Notes: generated by a model not told the origin, from the letters alone. A DNA stretch of 64,000 nt from Streptomyces smaragdinus (GCF_009604385.1 NZ_WEGJ01000015.1:60664-124663), one strand, 5' to 3'; positions 8,150 to 16,611 are shown, counted from the stretch's first letter. Translations and numbers: made by a program.

Positions 8150-9034
8150 ATGATCACCCTGAGAGCGCTCACCAAACGCTACGGCGACAAGACCGCCGTA
8201 GACGGCCTCACCCTCGAACTCACCCCCGGCACGGTCACCGGCTTCCTCGGCCCCAACGGCGCCGGAAAGTCCACCACCATGCGCATGGTCCTCGGCCTGG
8301 ACGCCCCCACCTCCGGCACCGCCCTGATCGGCGGCCGCCCCTACGCCGACCTCGAACACCCCCTGCGCACCATCGGCGCGCTGCTCGACGCCCGCGCCGT
8401 CCACCCCGCCCGCTCCGGCCGCGACCATCTGCGGGCGATGGCGCTGAGCCAGGGCATCCCGTACAGCAGGGTCGAGGAAGTGCTCGGCCTGACGGGGATG
8501 ACCGGGGCGGCGGGGCGGCGCGCGGGCACGTACTCGCTGGGCATGAGCCAGCGTCTGGGCATCGCGGGGGCGCTGCTCGGCGATCCGCGGGTGCTGATGC
8601 TGGACGAGCCGGTCAACGGGCTCGATCCGGACGGCGTGCGCTGGATCCGCACGCTGCTGCGGTCCCTCGCCGCCGAGGGGCGGACGGTGTTCGTCTCGTC
8701 GCACCTGATGAGCGAGATGGAGCGCACGGCCGACCGGCTGATCGTCCTGGGCCGGGGCCGGCTGATCGCCGACGAGCCGATGTCGAAGCTGGTCGCGGGC
8801 ACGGAGGTGCGCGTCCGCGGACCGCGGCTGCAGCCCCTCGCCGACGCCCTGCCGGCCGCCCGCTGGACGGGCTCCGACGAGCTGACGGTCGCCGGGCCGA
8901 GCCCGCGGGAGGTGGGGAAGCTCGCGTACGACCTGGGGCTGCCGGTGTACGAACTGCGCGCCGTGGAGTCGTCCCTGGAGGACTCGTACATGAATCTGAC
9001 CGCACAGAGTGTCGAATACGGAGCCGAACGATGA
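8150..9034 (+). CDS. ABC transporter ATP-binding protein (DrrA/CcmA-type)
   Basis: A 294-residue ABC ATPase. Walker A is GPNGAGKST (34-42), the signature is the YSLGMSQRLG segment, Walker B is VLMLDEPVNGLDPDG, and the switch His is in SSHLMSEMERT. The C-terminal roughly 80 residues resemble DrrA-type export ATPases. It is divergent from the histidine kinase (111 bases between starts) and overlaps the permease gene by ATGA, so the two form a transporter. The kinase and regulator on either side are the probable control; the exported compound is unknown. Confidence 0.92.
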   Translation: MITLRALTKRYGDKTAVDGLTLELTPGTVTGFLGPNGAGKSTTMRMVLGLDAPTSGTALIGGRPYADLEHPLRTIGALLDARAVHPARSGRDHLRAMALSQGIPYSRVEEVLGLTGMTGAAGRRAGTYSLGMSQRLGIAGALLGDPRVLMLDEPVNGLDPDGVRWIRTLLRSLAAEGRTVFVSSHLMSEMERTADRLIVLGRGRLIADEPMSKLVAGTEVRVRGPRLQPLADALPAARWTGSDELTVAGPSPREVGKLAYDLGLPVYELRAVESSLEDSYMNLTAQSVEYGAER

Positions 9035-9777
9035 CGAACACCGCGGCAGCCGAGTGGCTGAAGCTCCGGTCGGTCCGCTCCACCTGGTGGTTCGTGGCCG
9101 GCGCGGCGGTGACGATGCTGGTCGTCGCGCCGGGGACCGCGCTGACCACGAGCAACAACCTGGAGATGCACGGCGGCGACCCCGGTTCGGTGGACGCGGC
9201 GTCGGCGGCCGTGGGAACGGTCGCGTTCGCCGTGCAGTTCGTGCTGGGGGCGCTCGGCATGCTGGCGATGACCTCGGAGTTCGCCGGCCGGAGCATCACG
9301 GTGACGCTGGCCTGCACGCCGGTGCGGGCGCGGCTGATGCTGGCGAAGGCGGGGGTCGTGGCGGTGGTGGTGTTCGCCGTGGGGGTGCCGCTGGCGGCGG
9401 TCGGGACGGCGGTGAGCGCGCCGCTGCTGGACGAGTACGGGCGCTTCGACGCGGCGAGGACGGTGGCGCAGGTCGGGGCGATGGGCGTGCATCTGGCGCT
9501 GGTCGCCGTGCTGGCGCTGGGGGTCGGGACGCTGGTGCGGCGGTCGGCGGGGACGATCACGGTGCTGTTCGGGCTGCTGCTGGTCGTGCCGTTCGTGCTG
9601 CAGCTGCTGGCGGCGGCGTTCGACTCGGAGGTCTTCGCGACGGTCGCCGAGTTCACGCCCACGCTCGCCGGGCAGCGGTTCATGACCGGGGACGCGGAGT
9701 ACGGGCTGGTCGTCGCCGCCTGGGCGGCCGCCGCGCTGGCGGCCGGGATCCGGGCGCTGCGGACCCGGGACGTCTGA
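9031..9777 (+). CDS. ABC-2-type transporter permease
   Basis: A 248-residue membrane protein with six predicted helices and a 30-residue loop after the first helix. AEWLKLRSVRSTWW at the start and LAMTSEFAGRSITVTLACTPVRAR in the middle are typical of the permeases partnering DrrA-like ATPases in Streptomyces. Its ATG overlaps the stop of the ATPase gene, so stoichiometric coupling is expected. It ends 56 bases before the LCP gene. Confidence 0.9.
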   Translation: MTNTAAAEWLKLRSVRSTWWFVAGAAVTMLVVAPGTALTTSNNLEMHGGDPGSVDAASAAVGTVAFAVQFVLGALGMLAMTSEFAGRSITVTLACTPVRARLMLAKAGVVAVVVFAVGVPLAAVGTAVSAPLLDEYGRFDAARTVAQVGAMGVHLALVAVLALGVGTLVRRSAGTITVLFGLLLVVPFVLQLLAAAFDSEVFATVAEFTPTLAGQRFMTGDAEYGLVVAAWAAAALAAGIRALRTRDV

Positions 9778-9833
9778 CACACGGAGACCGGAAACAACCG
9801 GTTCGCGGCGATTCGGCGCGTACGCTCCAGCCC

Positions 9834-11096
9834 ATGCGCCGCTTAGTCGTGACCGCCCTCCTGCTCGCCGCGCTCGCCACCGGCGGGGCCGTCCGCGCCG
9901 TGGACGCCCCCGCCGGCCCGTCGGGTACGAACATCCTCGTCGCCGGGATCGACCGCCGCGCCGGACTGCCACGCGAGACCATCGACCGGCTGCACGTCGG
10001 CGGGGAGGGCTGCGACTGCACGGACGTGCTGATGCTCGTCCACCTCTCGGCGGACGGCCACCGGGCGAGCGTGGTGTCGCTGCTGCGGGACTCGTACGTG
10101 GCGTTCCCCCCGCACGGGCAGCACAAGGCGCACTCCGGGAAGATCAACGCGGCGTTCAAGGAGGGCGGCGACGAGTTCGCCGTCAGGACGGTGGAGCAGG
10201 CGACGGGGCTGAAGGTCGACCACTATCTGCGCGCCGGCTTCGAGGACTTCGCGCAGACGGTGGACCGTCTCGGCGGCGCCACGGTGTGCACCGCCGAGCC
10301 CGTGGAGGACGTCAACTCCGGCCTCGCGCTGGCCCCCGGCACCCATCACGTCGACGGCCGGGTCGCGCTGCGGTACGCCCGCGCGCGGCACATCCCGCCG
10401 CCGGGGGACGGGGGACGGGTGCGGCGGCAGCAGAAGCTGGTCGCCGGGATGCTCGACCGGCTGCGGGAGGCGGGGGCGTTCACCGATCTGGAGGCCGCCA
10501 CCTTCACCGCGAGCGCCCTGCTGACGTCCGTCCACGCCGGCGGCGGGACGAGTCTGGTGGACCTGGCGCGGCTGGGGATGGCGCTGGGGAAGGTGCGGGA
10601 CACGGAGTTCGCGACCGTGCCGGTGTCCGACTGGGACCACCGGGTGCCCACGTGGGGCTCGACGGTGGTGTGGGACCGGAAGCGGGCCGGGGCGATGTGG
10701 GAGGCGCTGCGGGAGGACCGGCCGCTGACGGGCGACGAGCGGATCACGCCGGCCGGGCGGACGGCGGTCGACATGCCGACGGAGTTCATCCGGGTGCGGA
10801 CGTCCGACGCGGACGTGGCGAAGCGGCTGAAGGCCAGCGGTTTCGACGCCGTGGTGGAGCCGGTCGCCGCAGGGGCGACGGGGCAGACGGTCGTCACGTA
10901 CGACCCCGAGTGGATCCGTTACGCCCCCACCCTGGCCGCCGCGCTGCCGGGCGCCCGGCTGGAGCCCGTCGCGGGGCACGGGAAGACGTTCGACATCGCG
11001 CTGGGGACGGACGGGCAGAAGGTGCTGCCGGTGGTGTTCGACCGGACGTCCGTCGAGGGCGCGCCGGTCTCCGGCAAATCACTGCTCTGCGACTAG
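9834..11096 (+). CDS. LytR-CpsA-Psr (LCP) family cell-wall ligase
   Basis: A 420-residue LCP protein, a family that transfers undecaprenyl-linked glycopolymers onto peptidoglycan outside the membrane. It has an N-terminal signal anchor (about 3-23), the catalytic LCP domain (about 32-220, with ILVAGIDRRAG, SVVSLLRDSYV and the conserved GRVALRYARARH), and a LytR_C-like C-terminal domain (about 310-420). The fourth codon is TTA (9843-9845), so it is likely bldA-dependent. It follows the ABC pair on the same strand and overlaps the convergent response-regulator gene by 18 bases. Confidence 0.9.
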   Translation: MRRLVVTALLLAALATGGAVRAVDAPAGPSGTNILVAGIDRRAGLPRETIDRLHVGGEGCDCTDVLMLVHLSADGHRASVVSLLRDSYVAFPPHGQHKAHSGKINAAFKEGGDEFAVRTVEQATGLKVDHYLRAGFEDFAQTVDRLGGATVCTAEPVEDVNSGLALAPGTHHVDGRVALRYARARHIPPPGDGGRVRRQQKLVAGMLDRLREAGAFTDLEAATFTASALLTSVHAGGGTSLVDLARLGMALGKVRDTEFATVPVSDWDHRVPTWGSTVVWDRKRAGAMWEALREDRPLTGDERITPAGRTAVDMPTEFIRVRTSDADVAKRLKASGFDAVVEPVAAGATGQTVVTYDPEWIRYAPTLAAALPGARLEPVAGHGKTFDIALGTDGQKVLPVVFDRTSVEGAPVSGKSLLCD

Positions 11097-11735
11097 CCCA
11101 GCCTCGTAAGCGACGACCGCCGCCTGGACCCGGTTCCGCACGTCCAGGCGGCCGAGGACGGCGCTCACGTACGCCTTGACGGTGCCCTCCACCAGAAACA
11201 GCCGCTCCCCGATCTCCGCGTTGGACAAACCCGCGCCGACCAGCGCCAGCACGTCCCGCTCGCGGGGGGTGAGCTTGTCGATCCGCTCGCGGGCGGCCGT
11301 CCGGCGGCTCATCCGGCCGCCGCTCAGCTGCTGGATCACGCGGTGCGCGATGCGCGGGGAGAGGAACGAGGCGCCGCCGTGCACGGCACGGACGGCCGCC
11401 ATCAGCTCGTACGGGTCACCGGACTTGAGGAGGAAGCCGCTCGCGCCGCTGTCCAGGGCGCCGGTGATGTACTCGTCCTCGGAGAACGTGGTGAGCATCA
11501 CCACCGCCGTGTCCGGCACCGTCCGGCGCAGCTCCGCGGCCGCGCCGAGGCCGTCCAGCAGCGGCATCCGGATGTCGAGGAGTGTCACGTCGGGCCGGTG
11601 GGCGCGGGCCAGGGCGAGGGCCTCACGCCCGTCGCCGGCCTCCGCGACCACCTCGATGTCCTCGGCGGCGCCGAGGATCGCCCGGATGCCTGCCCGTACC
11701 AGAGCCTCGTCGTCGATGAGCAGGACCTTGATCAC
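11079..11735 (-). CDS. NarL/FixJ-family response regulator
   Basis: A 218-residue response regulator. The receiver domain (1-120) has Asp8, Asp9, phospho-acceptor Asp54 in TLLDIRMP and Lys in FLLKSGD; the LuxR-type DNA-binding domain (about 150-215) has LTPRERDVLALVGAGLSNAE. The GTG at 11735 starts the conserved VLLIDDE strand directly. It is the best partner for the kinase at 6461, since no other kinase or regulator is nearby and both flank the same transporter and LCP genes. Confidence 0.92.
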   Translation of the reverse strand: MIKVLLIDDEALVRAGIRAILGAAEDIEVVAEAGDGREALALARAHRPDVTLLDIRMPLLDGLGAAAELRRTVPDTAVVMLTTFSEDEYITGALDSGASGFLLKSGDPYELMAAVRAVHGGASFLSPRIAHRVIQQLSGGRMSRRTAARERIDKLTPRERDVLALVGAGLSNAEIGERLFLVEGTVKAYVSAVLGRLDVRNRVQAAVVAYEAGLVAEQ

Positions 11736-11785
11736 CCCTCCGACCGTACTCCTCAGGACGGCCGGAGGGGTGGCTCGGAGCAGAA

Positions 11786-13354
11786 TCAGCTTGCCTTGCC
11801 GACCGTGGTCGCCGAGGCCTGCTCGGCGGCCTGCTGGAGACCGCTGTGCTTTCCGAGGGCGACCTCCTTGATGAAGATCACCAGGATCAGCGCCACCGCG
11901 GCGATCGGGGCGGCGTAGGCGAAGATGTCGGCCACACCGTGCCCGTACGCGCTCTCCACGACGACCCGGACCGGCTCGGGCAGCTCGGACAGGTTCGGGA
12001 TCTGCGACCCGTCGCCGCCGGGCGGCTTGATGCCGAGCCTGGTCAGGCCCTCGGTCAGATAGGTGCTGATGTGGGTGCTGAGCACCGCGCCGAGCACCGA
12101 GACACCGACCGCGCCGCCGAGCGAACGGAAGAACGCGACGGTGGAGCTGGCCGAGCCGAGGTCCTCCGGGGCGACCTGGTTCTGGGTGGCCAGGACGAGG
12201 TTCTGCATCATCATGCCGACGCCGAGACCCAGCAGGCCCATGAAGATCGCCAGGTGCCAGTACGGGGTGTCGTAGCGCATGGTGCCGAGCAGCCCGAGCG
12301 CGCCGCTGAGCAGCACGCCACCGGTGACCAGCCAGCCCTTCCAGCGGCCGGTACGGGTGATGATCTGGCCGGAGACCGTCGAGGAGATGAACAGGCCCGC
12401 GATCATCGGGATGGTCAGCACACCGGACATGGTGGGCGACTCGCCCCGGGCCAGCTGGAAGTACTGGCTGAGGAAGACCGTGGCGCCGAACATCGCGATA
12501 CCGACGAAGAGGCTCGCGGTGGAGGCCAGGGTGATGGTGCGGTTGCGGAACAGCCGCAGCGGGATGATCGGCTCGGCGGCGCGGGACTCGATGAACACGA
12601 AGAGCAGGCCGAGCAGGATCGAACCGGCGACCATCACATAGGTCTGCCAGGACAGCCACTCGTACGAGTCGCCGGCCAGCGTCACCCAGATCAGCAGCAG
12701 CGAGACGGCGGCGCTCATCACGGTGGCGCCGAGCCAGTCGATACGGACGTTCTCGCGCCGTACGACGGGCAGCTTCAGGGTCTTCTGCAGCACGACCAGG
12801 GCGATCAGCGCGAACGGCACACCGACGTAGAAGCACCAGCGCCAGCCCAGCCACTCGGTGTCGGTGATCACACCGCCGAGCAGGGGGCCGCCGACGGTGG
12901 CGACGGCGAAGACGGCGCCGAGGTAGCCGCTGTAGCGGCCGCGCTCACGCGGGGAGATCATCGCGGCGAGGATGACCTGGACGAGGGCGGTGAGTCCACC
13001 GACGCCGATGCCCTGGATCACCCGGCAGACGATGAGCATGCTGGTGTTCTGGCTGAGTCCGGCCACGACGGAACCGGTGACGAAGATCACCAGGGATATC
13101 TGGACCAGCAGCTTCTTGCTGAACAGGTCGGCCAGCTTGCCCCACAGGGGGGTGGTGGCCGTCATCGACAGCAGGGCCGCGGTGACCACCCAGGTGTACG
13201 CGCTCTGGGTGCCGTGCAGGTCGGCGATGATGCGGGGGAGCGCGTTGGAGACGATGGTGGACGACAGCATCGCGACGAACATGCCGAGGAGGAGGCCGGA
13301 GAGGGCCTCCATGATCTGCCGGTGGCTCATGGAGGAGGAGTTTGTTTGTTGCAC
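11786..13354 (-). CDS. DHA2-type (EmrB/QacA) 14-TM drug exporter
   Basis: A 522-residue major-facilitator exporter of the 14-helix proton-antiport class. The motif A loop GKLADLFSKK, motif C-like GAVFAVATVGGPLLGG and the usual central extra helices are visible. Such pumps export antibiotics, dyes or other amphipathic compounds. The GTG at 13354 (MQQTNSSS) and the ATG at 13330 (MSHRQIM) are both possible starts; a ggaggagga site lies between them, which favours 13330 as the efficient start. Two inverted repeats overlap and follow the upstream start (13348-13389), suggesting a local repressor not encoded next door. Confidence 0.9.
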   Translation of the reverse strand: MQQTNSSSMSHRQIMEALSGLLLGMFVAMLSSTIVSNALPRIIADLHGTQSAYTWVVTAALLSMTATTPLWGKLADLFSKKLLVQISLVIFVTGSVVAGLSQNTSMLIVCRVIQGIGVGGLTALVQVILAAMISPRERGRYSGYLGAVFAVATVGGPLLGGVITDTEWLGWRWCFYVGVPFALIALVVLQKTLKLPVVRRENVRIDWLGATVMSAAVSLLLIWVTLAGDSYEWLSWQTYVMVAGSILLGLLFVFIESRAAEPIIPLRLFRNRTITLASTASLFVGIAMFGATVFLSQYFQLARGESPTMSGVLTIPMIAGLFISSTVSGQIITRTGRWKGWLVTGGVLLSGALGLLGTMRYDTPYWHLAIFMGLLGLGVGMMMQNLVLATQNQVAPEDLGSASSTVAFFRSLGGAVGVSVLGAVLSTHISTYLTEGLTRLGIKPPGGDGSQIPNLSELPEPVRVVVESAYGHGVADIFAYAAPIAAVALILVIFIKEVALGKHSGLQQAAEQASATTVGKAS

Positions 13355-13389
13355 TAAGCAACGATATCCCAGGTCGTTGCCTCAGGCAA
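13348..13389. promoter_or_regulatory. Two TTGC-N5-GCAA operators upstream of the DHA2 exporter
   Basis: GTTGC-ACTAA-GCAAC at 13348-13362 and TTGC-CTCAG-GCAA at 13377-13389 share the TTGC-N5-GCAA design, with centres 28 bases apart (about 2.7 helical turns). They sit across the start of the exporter gene, between it and the divergent small protein at 13436. The binding protein is not identified; MarR or TetR proteins use sites of this form. Confidence 0.6.
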
Positions 13390-13435
13390 ATACTCTTCTG
13401 GTCAACCCACGGCACGTTCGCTAGGGTGCGGCACC

Positions 13436-13654
13436 ATGGCTCACAATCCCCAAGGTCAGGCGCCGGACCCCAACTACGACCCGGCGGGCAACACCCAGAT
13501 GTTCCGCGCGTTCGTCGACGAGGGCGGCGTACCGCAGGCCGGCCCCCGGGCGGCCCAGCCGCAGAGCGGCGGAAACTCGCGCGTCGGACTGATCGTCGGC
13601 GTGCTCGTCGCCGTGGTCGTCGTGGCCGCCGCGGCCTGGTTCGCACTCGGCTGA
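13436..13654 (+). CDS. Small single-pass membrane protein
   Basis: A 72-residue protein with a hydrophilic N-terminal half rich in Pro, Gln and Asn and one C-terminal membrane helix (about 50-70, GLIVGVLVAVVVVAAAAWFA). It ends two residues after the helix, so it is a tail-anchored-type protein with the N-terminus probably cytoplasmic. I do not recognise a function. It lies between the exporter and the sigma-factor gene, whose 3' end is 58 bases away on the other strand. Confidence 0.7.
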   Translation: MAHNPQGQAPDPNYDPAGNTQMFRAFVDEGGVPQAGPRAAQPQSGGNSRVGLIVGVLVAVVVVAAAAWFALG

Positions 13655-13711
13655 TCCACTCTCATCCGGCCGCCGGGAGCTCGTACCACTGCCCGGCGGC
13701 CCGGCCGTGCC

Positions 13712-14566
13712 TCAGTCGGAGATCAGACCCTCGCGCAGCTGCGCCAGCGTGCGGGTGAGCAGCCGGGACACGTGCATCTGCGAGATGCCCACCGCCTCCC
13801 CGATCTGCGACTGCGTCATGTTGGCGAAGAACCGGAGCATGATGATCTGCCGCTCCCGGGCCGGCAGCTGCGCCAGCAGGGGCTTGAGCGACTCCCGGTA
13901 CTCCACGCCCTCCAGCGCCGTGTCCTCGTACCCCAGCCGGTCCGCGAGGGAGCCCTCGCCGCCGTCGTCCTCCGGCGAGGGGGAGTCCAGGGAGCTGGCG
14001 GTGTACGCGTTCCCGACGGCGAGGCCGTCCACCACGTCCTCGTCCGACACGCCGAGATAGCGGGCGAGTTCGGGGACGGTCGGGGAGCGGTCCAGGCGCT
14101 GGGACAGCTCGTCGCTGGCCTTGGTGAGCGCCAGGCGCAGCTCCTGCAGCCGGCGGGGGACACGCACGGACCAGCTGGTGTCGCGGAAGTAGCGCTTGAT
14201 CTCGCCGATGACCGTCGGCATCGCGAACGTCGGGAACTCCGTCCCGCGGCCGCAGTCGAACCGGTCGATCGCCTTGATCAGGCCGATCGTGCCGACCTGG
14301 ACGATGTCCTCCATCGGCTCGTTGCGGCTGCGGAAACGCGCCGCCGCGTACCGCACCAGCGGCAGATTGAGCTCGATGAGGGTGTCGCGGACGTAGGTGC
14401 GCTCGGGGCTGTCCTGGTCGAGCTCGGCGAGCCGCAGGAACAGGGAGCGCGAGAGCGTACGGGTGTCGATGGCGCCGGTGGGCGCCGGCAGCGGAGCCGC
14501 CGGGGTCTGCGCGGTCGCCGGCTCGGCATCGGTGAGCACCTTGGAGCTGCCCAGTTCTACGGACAT
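13712..14566 (-). CDS. SigB/SigF-family RNA polymerase sigma factor (downstream copy)
   Basis: A 284-residue group 3 sigma factor. Region 2 is clear (NLPLVRYAAARFRSRNEPME, VQVGTIGLIKAIDRFD, FPTFAMPTVIGEIKRYFRD), region 3 follows, and region 4 ends with MTQSQIGEAVGISQMHVSRL. The N-terminal 45 residues are Pro/Ala-rich and differ from the upstream copy. In Streptomyces this class includes SigF and SigN, which act in stress and development; the tandem arrangement resembles the sigF-sigN pair, but I cannot tell which copy corresponds to which. No anti-sigma gene is adjacent. The second copy starts 213 bases upstream on the same strand. Confidence 0.92.
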   Translation of the reverse strand: MSVELGSSKVLTDAEPATAQTPAAPLPAPTGAIDTRTLSRSLFLRLAELDQDSPERTYVRDTLIELNLPLVRYAAARFRSRNEPMEDIVQVGTIGLIKAIDRFDCGRGTEFPTFAMPTVIGEIKRYFRDTSWSVRVPRRLQELRLALTKASDELSQRLDRSPTVPELARYLGVSDEDVVDGLAVGNAYTASSLDSPSPEDDGGEGSLADRLGYEDTALEGVEYRESLKPLLAQLPARERQIIMLRFFANMTQSQIGEAVGISQMHVSRLLTRTLAQLREGLISD

Positions 14567-14779
14567 GCCACCCCCTCGAGGTCGCGGTCGGTTCGCGGCC
14601 GTCCGACGGCGCCGGGGCACCGGCCCAGTCAGTCCAGCCTCATCCTGAATACCGGAGGCTGGGGCGCGGCAAACACGGTTCCAGCAGAATGTCACAAGTC
14701 GGCAACACGCTGTAGCGTCAAGTCGACATATTTGCGCAGTTCGCGAGCTTCCCGCCGGGAGCGGCGTGACCTGTTCCGG

Positions 14780-15607
14780 TTACAGGTCGATCCTGTTTGC
14801 GGACCTCAGCCTGGCGAAGCTGCGCGACAGCAGCCGGGAGACGTGCATCTGGGAGACGCCGAGTTCGGCGCTGATCTGCGACTGGGTGAGGTTGCTGTAG
14901 TAGCGCAGGACCAGGATCCGCTGTTCGCGTTCCGGTAACTGGACCAGCAGATGGCGTACGAGATCGCGGTGCTCGACGCCCGCGAGGGCCGGGTCCTCGT
15001 AGCCGAGGCGGTCGAGCAGCCCGGGCGACCCGTCACCCTCCTGCGCGGCCTCCAGGGAGGCGGCGTGGTACGCGCGGCCGGCCTCCCGGCAGGCGAGCAC
15101 CTCCTCCTCCGGGACGCCGAGCCGGTCGGCGATCTCGGCGGCGGTGGGGTTGCGGCCGTACTGCGTGGTGAGGTCCTCGGTGGCGCCGTTGACCTGCACC
15201 CACAGCTCGTGCAGCCGGCGCGGGACGTGGACGGTGCGGACGTTGTCGCGGAAGTAGCGCTTGATCTCGCCGACGACCGTCGGCATGGCGAAGGTGGGGA
15301 ACTGCACGCCGCGGTCCGGGTCGAACCGGTCGATGGCGTTGATCAGGCCGATCGTGCCGACCTGGACGACGTCCTCCATCGGCTCGTTACGGCTGCGGAA
15401 GCGGGCGGCGGCGTACCGCACCATCGGCAGATTGGCCTCGATCAGCGCGGCCCGCACCCGGGTGTGCTCCGGGGTGCCCGGCCGGGCGGCGAAGAGCTCC
15501 CGGAAGAGGACCTGGGTCAGCGCCCTGGTGTCCGTGGGCCGCTGCCGCGGCGGGCCCTGCTCGGGTGTACGGGGCCCGGGGGCCGGCGGTGCGGCGCTGG
15601 TCGACAC
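14780..15607 (-). CDS. SigB/SigF-family RNA polymerase sigma factor (upstream copy, TTA codon)
   Basis: A 275-residue paralogue of the sigma factor at 13712, with nearly the same region 2 and region 4 sequences (ARFRSRNEPMEDVVQVGTIG; LTQSQISAELGVSQMHVSRL). The GTG at 15607 (MSTSAAPPAP) is chosen because an aagggg stretch precedes it; an in-frame TTG at 15631 lacks a spaced ribosome site. Leu224 is a TTA codon (taa at 14936-14938 on the plus strand), unlike the downstream copy, so only this factor should need the bldA tRNA. A developmental role is likely but not shown by sequence. Confidence 0.9.
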   Translation of the reverse strand: MSTSAAPPAPGPRTPEQGPPRQRPTDTRALTQVLFRELFAARPGTPEHTRVRAALIEANLPMVRYAAARFRSRNEPMEDVVQVGTIGLINAIDRFDPDRGVQFPTFAMPTVVGEIKRYFRDNVRTVHVPRRLHELWVQVNGATEDLTTQYGRNPTAAEIADRLGVPEEEVLACREAGRAYHAASLEAAQEGDGSPGLLDRLGYEDPALAGVEHRDLVRHLLVQLPEREQRILVLRYYSNLTQSQISAELGVSQMHVSRLLSRSFARLRSANRIDL

Positions 15608-15802
15608 GGACCGGACCACCCCTTCGCGCAACCTCGTCCCGGCCGGCTGCCCTGGCGGCAGACGGCTCGGACAAAACGGGAAAAGCGGTCATAGCATCAC
15701 AAGAGATGTGCGCTCGTGCAAGCACCGTAAATCACCGTGTTGACGGCTAGTTGAGGCCGCGATCCGGGGGTATGGGATGACTCCCCGTCAGGGGGACGGC
15801 GG

Positions 15803-15964
15803 TCAGTTGACCAGTTCGGTCATGAAGTCGCCGATCCCCTCCGCGGCGTCCGCCACCCCCTGGAAGCCCACACCGACGAGGTCGGCGGAGCGTTCGGGTG
15901 AGTTGATGATGGAGTAGAGAACAAAGACGACGAGGATAGATATCGTCAGCTTCTTCACGTCCAT
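15803..15964 (-). CDS. Conserved-looking 53-residue membrane-anchored protein
   Basis: A 53-residue protein starting at MDVKKLTISI (ATG at 15964). Residues 6-22 form one hydrophobic helix (TISILVVFVLYSIINSP); the rest is amphipathic (VGVGFQGVADAAEGIGDFMT). The start follows a ggggaggg site. It is too short for confident family assignment; its good ribosome site and clean helix support a real gene. It is on the same strand as, but upstream of, the two sigma-factor genes. Confidence 0.6.
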   Translation of the reverse strand: MDVKKLTISILVVFVLYSIINSPERSADLVGVGFQGVADAAEGIGDFMTELVN

Positions 15965-16156
15965 GTGCGTCCACACCCTCCCCGGCGGCCGTCCGTGCGC
16001 CGCCCCCATGCGCCGGTCGCGTGAGTCTATCCAGCGACCAGGAATTATGGACCAAAGTCCTCCCGGGGAAGGTCTTTCGCCGCCTGTGGACGCCGCCCCG
16101 GGGGGCCACTATTGAGATGTGAGCCCGCCGCGGGCCGGACGGAACCCGGCGGCTCA

Positions 16157-16272
16157 GGGACGGCCCCACTGCGTGGCCGGCGCGCGCCGCGCTTCCCCCC
16201 AGTGGCGCAGCGGGCCTGAGGGCCGTCCCCATCGGGGGGAGGTGGCTTGTCCCCCCGATGTCACCTCCCCCC
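16157..16272 (+). ncRNA. Structured C-rich RNA candidate (6C-RNA-like, two hairpins)
   Basis: The gene-free stretch between 15964 and 16363 holds a strongly structured block. The outer stem GGGACGGCCC/GGGCCGTCCC (16157-16166 with 16220-16229) encloses CTGCG/CGCAG (16169-16173 with 16206-16210) and a CCCCCC loop at 16195-16200. A second hairpin can form in two exclusive ways: ATCGGGGGG/CCCCCCGAT (16231-16239 with 16251-16259) or GGGGGGAGGTG/CACCTCCCCCC (16234-16244 with 16262-16272); the latter exposes CCCCCC at 16251-16256. Two hairpins with C6 loops recall the actinobacterial 6C RNA motif, but I cannot run a covariance model. It could instead be a leader of the gene at 16363. Confidence 0.45.
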
Positions 16273-16362
16273 GGCCTTCCCCCTCCGGGACTCCCCGTGA
16301 TCCACGGCACACGTACCGTAAATCTCCTGCGCTCGAAATTCGAACAGCAGTAGCATTGGCGC

Positions 16363-16611
16363 GTGGTCGAAGCGATGCGGGAACCTCAGCCCGCCGAGGC
16401 GGAACTCGCCTGGGTGCGCGCCGATTTGGCGGCCCTGTGGCGGACGCTGCCCTGGTCGGTGGACCCCTCCCCCGGACGTACGGACGACATCGGCTGGCTG
16501 CGGATCGAGCTGGTCGCCAGCCCCGCGTGGACGCCGGAGCAGCAGGCGGAGATGGAGCGGCTGCGGGCCCGGGAGCGGGAGCTGGTGCTGTGGCTGGGGA
16601 CGGCGGCCTGA
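16363..16611 (+). CDS. Small hypothetical protein
   Basis: An 82-residue soluble protein of unknown function. The sequence is acidic and Trp-rich (WVRADLAALWRTLPWSVD, WLRIELV, PAWTPEQQAEMERLRAR) and ends in an amphipathic helix. GTG at 16363 and ATG at 16375 are both possible; no strong ribosome site is seen, and the preceding 90 bases follow the structured RNA candidate. The convergent LysR gene ends 19 bases away. Coding is supported by strong third-position GC and a coherent helical pattern. Confidence 0.6.
   Translation: MVEAMREPQPAEAELAWVRADLAALWRTLPWSVDPSPGRTDDIGWLRIELVASPAWTPEQQAEMERLRARERELVLWLGTAA

Noticed and set aside
8341..9972. Long minus-strand frames opposite the ABC transporter genes
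   Set aside because: Shadow frames of the ATPase and permease; no start context or domain.
11846..13357. A 503-codon plus-strand frame opposite the DHA2 exporter
   Set aside because: It is rich in Asp/Gly/His/Gln from the complement of hydrophobic codons, a known artefact opposite membrane proteins.
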